In this document: one piece after another, positions 1 through 5,128 of the stretch | Layout of the letters: each line of letters begins with the position of its first letter | Numbering within the stretch: position 1 is the stretch's first letter | Source: Methanobacteriota archaeon | GTDB lineage: Archaea; Thermoplasmatota; Poseidoniia; Poseidoniales; Poseidoniaceae | Reading direction: 5' to 3' | NCBI GenBank assembly: GCA_002731395.1 | Contig: PCBQ01000003.1 | Span: 2,205-7,417, forward strand | Length of the DNA: 5,213 nt | Made by a program: the position numbers and the translations under genes | The notes under the pieces: generated by a model | Databases searched by the model: none | The model's input: only the letters and a program-made list of their open reading frames with translations | What the model was told of the DNA's origin: nothing

Positions 1-32
1 CTCCATGCTTTATGAAAGGATTGACGGACGTT

Positions 33-812
33 TCAGAAAAGGGTGATGAGGTCCCACAGGTACCGCGCAGCGATGATCAGCAAAAGGCCGAGAAATACCC
101 TCAGGATCACGTGATCTGGGAGCGTCAAGCCAACGCGGGCACCGAGCGCAGCACCGATCAACGCGGCACACGGCAACAGGACGAGGACCCCCTCATCGGG
201 CCAAGCGCCATTGTGCAATCCTGCGTGAACCACGACGGCGACCGGTACAACCAGCATCATCAGGCCGAGGCTGGTGCCGATGGCACGTCGTGAAGGTAGA
301 CCCCCGAATTGATTGAGCACGGGGATGTAGATGGCGCCCGCACCGATGGCCAGCACCGCGCTTGCACCCCCACCGAAACCGGCCCCAAGACGGAGCGGTG
401 CCGACCGGACTTCACCCGCGTCTTTCTCTGCGACCCCATGGCGCAATCGACGTCCGACCTTCACGCTCGCCCACACGAGAAGGGCCAACGCCAAGGTCTT
501 GAAGACGGGATTGAGCGCGTCGCCGAGGGCATGAACGATGACGGCCCCACCTGCTGCGCCAACCATCGCAAAAGGAGCCAGTCGACGTATTGAGGGGAGG
601 TCAATCAGGCCTTCACGGTGATGAACGGCACCTGAGCCAAGTGAAACGCTGAGCGTCAACAAAAGAGACACCACGAGGGTGGCGGTGTCGAGCGGCCAAT
701 CGGCGAGGTAATGCAGGATCGGTACGAACAACAGGCCTCCACCCAAACCAAGCGGTGCGAAGAAAAATGCCGTCAGTAGGACGGCAATCAGCACCACGAC
801 GAGGGCGTCCAC
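33..812 (-). CDS. TauE/SafE (TSUP) family membrane permease
   Basis: Polytopic membrane protein of 259 residues, the usual size for the TSUP family, whose members move sulfite, sulfoacetate or other small anions across the cytoplasmic membrane. About eight hydrophobic segments are visible (roughly 3-24, 42-62, 77-97, 102-119, 142-166, 179-200, 207-226, 235-256) with a charged loop near 120-138. The two family half-repeats are clear: GLGGGLLFVPIL at 22-33, and IGAGAIYIPVL at 156-166 followed by AIGTSL at 177-182. The second repeat has IGAG where IGGG is common. The start is GTG. An in-frame TGA lies eight codons upstream, so nothing longer is possible, and AGGTG (822-818) sits 5 nt before the GTG, overlapping the thiolase stop. 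GTG codons 6 and 7 are weaker alternatives. It is the last visible gene of the cluster, 8 bp after the thiolase stop. The family is secure; the substrate is unknown. Confidence 0.88.
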   Translation of the reverse strand: MDALVVVLIAVLLTAFFFAPLGLGGGLLFVPILHYLADWPLDTATLVVSLLLTLSVSLGSGAVHHREGLIDLPSIRRLAPFAMVGAAGGAVIVHALGDALNPVFKTLALALLVWASVKVGRRLRHGVAEKDAGEVRSAPLRLGAGFGGGASAVLAIGAGAIYIPVLNQFGGLPSRRAIGTSLGLMMLVVPVAVVVHAGLHNGAWPDEGVLVLLPCAALIGAALGARVGLTLPDHVILRVFLGLLLIIAARYLWDLITLF

Positions 813-817
813 GTTTC

Positions 818-822
818 CACCT
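818..822 (-). promoter_or_regulatory. Shine-Dalgarno site for the TSUP gene
   Basis: AGGTG on the minus strand is complementary to the CACCU of the 16S 3' end seen at the other end of this window. It lies 5 nt before the GTG start at 812 and overlaps the thiolase TAG stop, which suggests coupled translation. It supports the GTG start. Confidence 0.5.
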
Positions 823-2041
823 ACATGGCCTCAATGACCATGGCGATGCCTTGGCCACCGCCGATACAGGCCGTGGCGACGCCGTAACGCCCGCCGCTTC
901 GACGCAATTCATGCGCGAGGGTCAAGACCAGCCGGGTCCCGGTGGCGGCAAGCGGATGACCGAGGCCGACGGCTCCACCGTTGACGTTCACCTTCTCGAC
1001 GTCGAGGCTGAGGTCCTTGATGCAGGCCACGGCTTGCCCAGCAAAGGCTTCGTTGATCTCCCAACGGTCGATGTCGTCGACGGTCAGGCCCGCCTTTTCG
1101 AGGGCTTTGCGGCTTGAGGGTACCGGACCATACGCCATGATGGCTGGCTCAAGTCCGACAATGCCCCAACTCACGATACGCGCCAAAGGAGCGTCTCCGT
1201 CAGCTTCGGCTCGCGAGGCGGACTTGATGACCACCGCGGCGGCGCCATCGACCACGCCAGAAGCGTTGCCTGCGGTCACAAGTGAATCGGGTCCAAACGC
1301 TGGCCGCAGCCCGGAAAGTGACGTGGCGGTCGTGCCCCGAACCACGTGGTCTTCGTCTGCATGGGTGATGACCACGTCGCCGCGTCGCGACGAAATGGTC
1401 ACTGGAACAACCTCTTGTTCGAAGAGACCGCTGTCGATTGAGGCTTCTGTGCGTCCATGCGACAAGGCCGCAAAGGCATCCACTTCCTCGCGAGTGACGC
1501 CTTTTCGCTTGCACAACTCGTCCGAGGTTTGCGCCATGAACAACCCGCAGGTCATGTCCTGCAGGTTGGTCATCATGTAGTCTTCAACCGGCGGCGAGCG
1601 CCCCAGGCTCCATCCGTCCCGTGCACCACGAAGCACATGTGGTGCTTGCGAGAGGTTCTCCATGCCACCAGAAACCACGACCTGTGCCTCGTCGAGCATG
1701 ATCATCTGCGCGCCAGTGACGATGGATTGAACCCCGGAGCCGCAGATGCGCGACAAGGTCAACATTGGGACCTCCTGAGGGACCCCGGCCTTCAGGCCAG
1801 CATGTCGGGCACCATAGATGGACTGCGCGCAGGTCTGAAGGGCGTAACCCATCACAACATGGTCCACGGATTCAGGGTCCGTGCCCGTTTTTTCCAAGGC
1901 ACCTCGGATGGCGGTGGCCCCGAGGTCTTGTGCACTGACGGCCTTCAAACGACCGCCTGGCGCACCGTCGCCGCGCTTACCACCAACCCATTCGCAGAAA
2001 GGAGTGCGTGCTCCGCCAACAATCACCACGTCTTCGACCAT
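821..2041 (-). CDS. Thiolase (acetyl-CoA C-acetyltransferase family)
   Basis: Thiolase of 406 residues, slightly above the usual 390-400. The family condenses two acetyl-CoA to acetoacetyl-CoA, or in reverse cleaves 3-ketoacyl-CoA as the last step of beta-oxidation; it is cytosolic. The catalytic set is complete: nucleophile Cys100 in RICGSG, GGMENLSQAPH at 125-135, GNASGVVDGAAA at 258-269, NEAFAGQA at 330-337, His362 in VGLGHPLAATGTR, and Cys392 in TACIGGGQG. This separates it from SCP2-type thiolases with altered active sites. The gene is not beside HMG-CoA synthase or a DUF35 protein, the usual archaeal mevalonate arrangement. Its partner here is a hotdog thioesterase 23 bp upstream, which leans towards acyl-CoA breakdown or short-chain interconversion. 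The ATG at 2041 is the first possible start after an in-frame TGA; no good Shine-Dalgarno precedes it. Chain-length preference cannot be read from the sequence. Confidence 0.95.
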   Translation of the reverse strand: MVEDVVIVGGARTPFCEWVGGKRGDGAPGGRLKAVSAQDLGATAIRGALEKTGTDPESVDHVVMGYALQTCAQSIYGARHAGLKAGVPQEVPMLTLSRICGSGVQSIVTGAQMIMLDEAQVVVSGGMENLSQAPHVLRGARDGWSLGRSPPVEDYMMTNLQDMTCGLFMAQTSDELCKRKGVTREEVDAFAALSHGRTEASIDSGLFEQEVVPVTISSRRGDVVITHADEDHVVRGTTATSLSGLRPAFGPDSLVTAGNASGVVDGAAAVVIKSASRAEADGDAPLARIVSWGIVGLEPAIMAYGPVPSSRKALEKAGLTVDDIDRWEINEAFAGQAVACIKDLSLDVEKVNVNGGAVGLGHPLAATGTRLVLTLAHELRRSGGRYGVATACIGGGQGIAMVIEAM

Positions 2042-2064
2042 GACGCGTGGGGGTCATAGCCCGC

Positions 2065-2949
2065 TCAAGAACCCTCGCCCAAGCGGTACCTGAACTCGAT
2101 ATCAGGCGGCTCATCCGTCGATGTGCCACCGTACCAGAGGTCCATCACCAGCCCGCGTGCGGTCAGCGTGTGCCGCCACGTTGGACCCCCGTCTGGAAGC
2201 GGACCCACACGAAGGCTTCGCGCTCCTTCCTCGACGCGTACGGTTTCCACCGAACCGTCGCTGGAATGAAGCTCGAGCAGAAGCGTGCCGTCGGGGACGC
2301 GACGGTAGGTGCATCGATCCTCGTGAACCTGAACCCCATCCGGGTCCATCACGCGTTCGTGCAAGACCAACGCGTGAACATCGTCCACCAATACGGTGGC
2401 GTCGTCACCGCTCCGATGGACCTCCACGCGCAAGACGCTCGTCATCCTTGACTGCCCGGTGTGATGCCATAATCCTTCACCATGCATCTCCATTCCATCC
2501 GCGGCCACCAGGGATTTGAGCAATTCATCGGCTCGGCGCAGGGGCATCGAAGGAGGGCGCGTATCCCAGATGGCCCATGTGCCGACTGCGGAAGCCACGA
2601 CGCGTTCACCGACCCTGACTTCGCCCGCCAAATGTGCGACATGCCGTCCACGGCGAACCACCCAACCTGTGGCCACGAGACGTTCACCCAGGCGGGCAGC
2701 ATCGAGGAAACTGGTCGTTAACTGCGTCGTAGCGCACCATGACGTCACCGGGAGCGTGGACACGAGCGCTCCTCCCAAAGCGCCGTCCAGAAGGACCGTC
2801 ATCAGCCCACCGTGGGCTGCTCCACCTTTGTTCAGGTGGTCCGGAGTGAGGGTGACCTCCAAGCACGAGTGACCGGACGACCACGCGGTACGCTCGATGC
2901 CTAACGCGAGGGCCATGCCCGTCGGTTCAGGGGCTGAGGAAAGCGTCAT
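2065..2949 (-). CDS. PaaI-type hotdog thioesterase with uncharacterised C-terminal domain
   Basis: Protein of 294 residues, about twice the length of a single-domain PaaI thioesterase. Residues 1-130 form a PaaI-like hotdog domain. Its signature is Asn40, then His46-Gly47-Gly48 and Asp55 (HLNKGGAAHGGLMTVLLDGA), followed by the strand-rich region 73-127 ending AVGTWAIWD. Such domains hydrolyse acyl-CoA thioesters in the cytosol. Residues 131-294 are a second, beta-rich segment with alternating polar and hydrophobic strands (for example LHERVMDPDGVQVHEDRCTY at 196-215); I do not recognise a family with certainty. The start chosen is ATG 2949, which overlaps the YjbQ stop as ATGA, aligns with the start of the hotdog fold, and is preceded by GGAGTGAT. 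The frame stays open to 3030, but those 27 extra residues lie inside YjbQ and look non-coding. Placement before a thiolase supports a role in acyl-CoA metabolism. Confidence 0.85.
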   Translation of the reverse strand: MTLSSAPEPTGMALALGIERTAWSSGHSCLEVTLTPDHLNKGGAAHGGLMTVLLDGALGGALVSTLPVTSWCATTQLTTSFLDAARLGERLVATGWVVRRGRHVAHLAGEVRVGERVVASAVGTWAIWDTRPPSMPLRRADELLKSLVAADGMEMHGEGLWHHTGQSRMTSVLRVEVHRSGDDATVLVDDVHALVLHERVMDPDGVQVHEDRCTYRRVPDGTLLLELHSSDGSVETVRVEEGARSLRVGPLPDGGPTWRHTLTARGLVMDLWYGGTSTDEPPDIEFRYRLGEGS

Positions 2950-3413
2950 GAGGGCATCACTCCAACGACCTTGACCAAAATGCGCTTCGGGCGTTGACCG
3001 TCGAACTCCGCATAGTGGATCTGTTCCCACGTACCGAGGTGAAGCCGGCCATGACGAACGGGCATGGTCACCTGTTGACCCAGCAGTTGGCGCTTCAGAT
3101 GGGCATCGCCGTTGTCTTCGCCCGTGCGGTGGTGGAGGTACTCCGGACCATCACGACCCTCGTGGCCGCCGAAGGGAGCCACACGTTCGAGCCACGTCAT
3201 CAAATCCTGGTGCAGGCCATGTTCAAGATCGTTAACGTAGACTGACGCCGTAATGTGCATCGGGTTAACCAGCACCAGGCCGTCGACAATCCCACTTTCG
3301 CGTACAATCCGTTCAACCTCATGGGTCAAGCAGATGATCTCTCGGCGTTCATCCGTTCGAACGGTCAATTCCTCGACATACGTGGCGGCGGTACCGGTCA
3401 CAAGCAGGCCCAT
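2946..3413 (-). CDS. yjbQ: YjbQ/UPF0047 family protein
   Basis: Protein of 155 residues, a little longer than the usual 130-140. The UPF0047/YjbQ family is widespread in bacteria and archaea; members have been linked to a secondary thiamine-phosphate synthase activity, but the physiological role is unsettled. Family landmarks in order are ELTVRTDERREIICLTHEVE at 15-34, SGIVDGLVLV at 40-49, HITA at 53-56 (usually HTTA), VNDLE at 60-64, Asp70, YLHHR at 92-96, NGDAHLKRQLLG at 101-112 with His105, MPVRHGRLHLGTWEQI at 117-132 and EFDG at 136-139. The conserved His, Asp and GTW residues are present, so it should be active. The first dozen residues (MGLLVTGTAATY) are an extra N-terminal tail; GTG at codon 5 is an alternative start. 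The ATG at 3413 has only a poor AGGG upstream. Its stop overlaps the hotdog start, so the two are co-transcribed, though no shared chemistry is obvious. Confidence 0.9.
   Translation of the reverse strand: MGLLVTGTAATYVEELTVRTDERREIICLTHEVERIVRESGIVDGLVLVNPMHITASVYVNDLEHGLHQDLMTWLERVAPFGGHEGRDGPEYLHHRTGEDNGDAHLKRQLLGQQVTMPVRHGRLHLGTWEQIHYAEFDGQRPKRILVKVVGVMPS
2956..2963 (-). promoter_or_regulatory. Shine-Dalgarno site for the hotdog gene, inside yjbQ
   Basis: GGAGTGAT on the minus strand matches the expected GGAGGTGAT (complement of the 16S tail) with one base missing. It ends 6 nt before the ATG at 2949 and lies within the last codons of yjbQ. With the ATGA stop/start overlap it decides the start and suggests translational coupling. 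Confidence 0.5.
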
Positions 3414-3450
3414 GCTTTGCCCTGACGTCGACGCCGCATAGGCGTACTGC

Positions 3451-3978
3451 TCATTGCGCCTTGCTGGGGAAAAGCGAGGAGTCGTCCAGACCGTTGTTGG
3501 AGACCATGAGCGGGATGGCCACCATCAAACCACAAAAGCCTGAACCGAGGACGGACATGATGACCGTCGCGCCCATGCCGAAACCCGAGTCGCTGAATTC
3601 AGGGTACATGAACGCCAAAATGAGGCCGAGGACAAAACTGGCCACGATCATGGTGAGGCCGAGATGCACGCCACGCCTCTGATACTGCATGGTCCAGATG
3701 CCGCCAAGCAAGGTTCCAGCTGAGGTGACCAAACCAATGATGCCGGTGAGCATCATGTATTGGCCGAAACCTGCTGGATCAAACCCGAGCGCATCGGGGT
3801 CCTGGCTGGCGACCTCTCCAAGAAGCGCTTCGAAAAAACTCCCACCGAGCAAACTGGCCAATGCTCCAAGAAGGCCAAATGAGGCGTAAATGATGATGAA
3901 GATGCCCATGACCTTCGCCGCACCACTCGGCGGTTGAACAAAGATCATCTGCCCTTGCGCTTGGTAGGGGTCGGTCAT
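3451..3978 (-). CDS. Four-helix membrane protein of unknown function
   Basis: Small integral membrane protein with no family I recognise. Counting from the ATG at 3978 it has 175 residues: a short polar N-terminus rich in Gln and Pro (MTDPYQAQGQ...), then hydrophobic segments at about 22-45, 73-97, 104-124 and 134-160, and a polar tail ending SLFPSKAQ. The loop at 50-72 is acidic (SQDPDALGFD) and QYQRR at 98-102 is basic, which suggests that side faces the cytoplasm. The frame stays open to ATG 4053 (200 residues) and ATG 4140 (229 residues). I prefer 3978 because AAGGA lies 6 nt before it and because it leaves room for a divergent promoter region. The 4140 start would share its CATG with the NAD kinase start. 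It is the first gene of the minus-strand cluster, 37 bp before yjbQ. That the gene is real is likely; the start is uncertain. Confidence 0.7.
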   Translation of the reverse strand: MTDPYQAQGQMIFVQPPSGAAKVMGIFIIIYASFGLLGALASLLGGSFFEALLGEVASQDPDALGFDPAGFGQYMMLTGIIGLVTSAGTLLGGIWTMQYQRRGVHLGLTMIVASFVLGLILAFMYPEFSDSGFGMGATVIMSVLGSGFCGLMVAIPLMVSNNGLDDSSLFPSKAQ

Positions 3979-4138
3979 GGCGAGTCCTTGGGGGGCAACA
4001 GAGCCGGACAAGTCAGGAGTTGCGTTCTCATCGGACCACTTTGGGGGTTCCATGAGGGTAGGTTCGAGTCGCGTGCCATGAAGGTTGTCAACCGAGGCTT
4101 CAAGCGGAGGGCGCTTGTCATAACAACCGGGGAGCACC
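3979..4138. promoter_or_regulatory. Divergent intergenic region with two related inverted repeats
   Basis: This stretch separates the minus-strand cluster from the plus-strand NAD kinase gene, if the membrane protein starts at 3978, and should hold both promoters. A perfect inverted repeat GGTTG-T-CAACC lies at 4083-4093. A second, TTGT-CATA-ACAA, lies at 4115-4126 and continues into CC. The two share TTGTCA with starts exactly 30 bp apart (4085 and 4115), and each carries CAACC downstream, so they may be paired operator half-sites on one face of the helix. The second contains the most AT-rich patch of the region, but it sits too close to the ATG at 4139 to be a well-placed TATA box for a leaderless transcript. 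No convincing TATA/BRE pair is visible. Part of this region could be coding if the membrane protein starts further upstream. Confidence 0.35.
4129..4134 (+). promoter_or_regulatory. Shine-Dalgarno site for the NAD kinase gene
   Basis: GGGGAG contains GGAG, which can pair with the CUCC of the 16S tail. Only CACC separates it from the ATG at 4139, which is shorter than usual, but it supports this start. Confidence 0.4.
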
Positions 4139-5011
4139 ATGCAGGTCCTGTTGGTCTACAAGAAGACCCACGAGCCGGTCCATGACGATGCGCTTGGTCA
4201 CCTCCAAAAGGTGCTGAAGACCCATGGAGAAGCACTGAACGTGACCCTACGGCCGCGTGAACTGGTCAAGCAGTCGGATTTCTTGGGCCGTGACTTGGTG
4301 ATCGTGCTCGGAGGCGACGGCACGCTGACCAGCATCTCGCACAACATCGACGACGCCACGCTGGTGATGGGGGTCAACTCGCATCCTCGGGCAGGCGACC
4401 CAGACGGCAGCGTTGGTTTCTACATGGACAGCGATGTGGAGACCTTTGAGAACGACTTGCATGCAGTCCTAGAAGGAAGGGCGATCGTCAACCGGCTGCC
4501 ACGCCTGCAAGCCGTCATCGAAACCACCTCAGGAAACAGGTTCACGACCGACCCTGCTCTGAACGATTTGCTCATCGCCAACACCCACCAATACGCACCG
4601 AGCAAATACGGCGTGACGCGAGGACATCAAGACACCTTTCAGAGTTCGAGCGGGCTGCTGTTTGCCACTTGGTTTGGGCAGCACGCATGGTTGACCCACG
4701 CTGCACCAGTGGAGGCATTTCAGGCATGCAAATCAGAAGCCACAGCAGACCAAGCGAGTGACCACTGTTTCATCCTCGCTCGCGATCTACCGATGACCCA
4801 GCGGCAAAGTGCACCATGGGCTCACGTGGCCTGGTCCTCGGAGCCTACGGTGCTCGTCAGCGACATGCACCGTGGATACGTGGTTCCTGATGGATGGGAC
4901 GAAGTGCACTTCAATCGAGGCGCAACCATCACCGTTGATGCACGTGGGCCTCCGCTGAACCTCCTGACCTTCCGGCACACCATGCTCGAGAAGGTCGCAG
5001 CCCTCGGTTGA
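4139..5011 (+). CDS. nadK: NAD kinase family protein with variant substrate loop
   Basis: Protein of 290 residues, within the usual range. NAD kinases phosphorylate NAD to NADP in the cytosol using ATP or polyphosphate. The N-terminal Rossmann-like domain starts VLLVYKK at 3-9 and reaches the diagnostic GGDGT at 58-62, followed by VMGVNSHP at 76-83. The second domain has the NE/D motif as LNDLLIAN at 141-148, then SSSGLLFATWFGQHAWLTHA at 169-188. In typical enzymes the last part reads TGSTAW or TPTGSTAY. Here it is TWFGQHAW, so the conserved Ser-Thr pair is Gln-His. SDMHRGYVVP at 241-250 fits the later SDG-type strand. The overall pattern is closer to the NADK2-like branch than to the bacterial PpnK branch. 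It is transcribed away from the acyl-CoA cluster and towards the 16S gene. It is probably a working NAD kinase, but a related kinase with changed specificity is possible. Confidence 0.8.
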   Translation: MQVLLVYKKTHEPVHDDALGHLQKVLKTHGEALNVTLRPRELVKQSDFLGRDLVIVLGGDGTLTSISHNIDDATLVMGVNSHPRAGDPDGSVGFYMDSDVETFENDLHAVLEGRAIVNRLPRLQAVIETTSGNRFTTDPALNDLLIANTHQYAPSKYGVTRGHQDTFQSSSGLLFATWFGQHAWLTHAAPVEAFQACKSEATADQASDHCFILARDLPMTQRQSAPWAHVAWSSEPTVLVSDMHRGYVVPDGWDEVHFNRGATITVDARGPPLNLLTFRHTMLEKVAALG

Positions 5012-5043
5012 CGCCTGAGCAACGACCGACCAATCAAAAATCC

Positions 5044-5081
5044 AAAAAAAAACCCGCACCGCGCGAAAAGCGCAATGCGGG
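5044..5081 (-). terminator. Hairpin plus U-tract terminator of the 16S transcript
   Basis: On the minus strand, a stem with arms CCCGCA (5081-5076) and TGCGGG (5058-5053), an AA/CC-type internal mismatch, and an inner GCGC/GCGC helix with a TTTTC loop is followed at once by nine T residues (5052-5044), then GGA and five more T. Archaeal RNA polymerase stops at T-runs, so the T-tract is the likely signal and the hairpin may assist. It would end the 16S transcript about 80 nt after the mature 3' end. Confidence 0.75.
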
Positions 5082-5093
5082 AAAGGGTGGAGA

Positions 5094-5115
5094 CGAGGAG
5101 GCCGAAGCCTCCTCG
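5094..5115 (-). other. 9-bp hairpin with cUUCGg tetraloop in the 16S trailer
   Basis: Perfect inverted repeat with arms CGAGGAGGC and GCCTCCTCG. On the 16S strand the loop is TTCG closed by C-G, the exceptionally stable cUUCGg tetraloop, and the hairpin starts 13 nt after the mature 16S end. On the plus strand the same hairpin is followed by CCCCC and then GTTTTCTT, so it might also stop transcripts arriving from the NAD kinase gene before they run antisense into 16S. The structure is plain in the sequence; its role (processing, protection or bidirectional termination) is inferred. Confidence 0.6.
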
Positions 5116-5128
5116 CCCCCGTTTTCTT

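Larger units (their letters stand above)
5012..5128 (-). other. 16S rRNA 3' trailer without spacer tRNA or 23S
   Basis: Read on the minus strand, this runs from the mature 16S end to beyond a U-tract and contains two hairpins in sequence. There is no tRNA-Ala and no start of a 23S gene; the next gene is a convergent protein gene. Unlinked 16S and 23S genes are known from Thermoplasmata, and this layout agrees with that, although the window cannot show where the 23S gene lies. Confidence 0.65.

Noticed and set aside
1..32. Possible next minus-strand gene starting at ATG 6-4 after the TSUP stop
   Set aside because: Only two codons are inside the window and no convincing ribosome binding site precedes them, so it cannot be supported.
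981..2059. Two plus-strand open frames of about 200 codons (981-1580 and 1457-2059)
   Set aside because: They lie wholly antisense to the thiolase, which has every family motif. Their translations are Ser/Thr/Arg-rich with no recognisable fold, as expected of shadow frames in GC-rich DNA.
2047..2872. Overlapping plus-strand open frames antisense to the hotdog gene
   Set aside because: Low-complexity Arg/Pro/His-rich translations with no motifs. The minus strand encodes a clear hotdog signature, and its second domain continues in the same frame to the stop.
2950..3030. A longer N-terminus for the hotdog protein from 3030
   Set aside because: The extra 27 residues fall inside the conserved C-terminus of YjbQ and do not resemble a hotdog N-terminus. 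The ATGA overlap with GGAGTGAT upstream gives a better start at 2949.
3431..3445. Small inverted repeat ACGCC-GCATA-GGCGT between the membrane protein and yjbQ
   Set aside because: A 5-bp stem with a 5-nt loop and no T-tract is too weak to call a terminator or attenuator, and chance occurrence is likely in GC-rich sequence.
4129..4140. Lipoprotein signal in the extended membrane-protein frame (MVLPGC)
   Set aside because: The Cys is at residue 6 with no preceding hydrophobic segment, so it is not a signal peptide with a lipobox, and this start is unlikely anyway.
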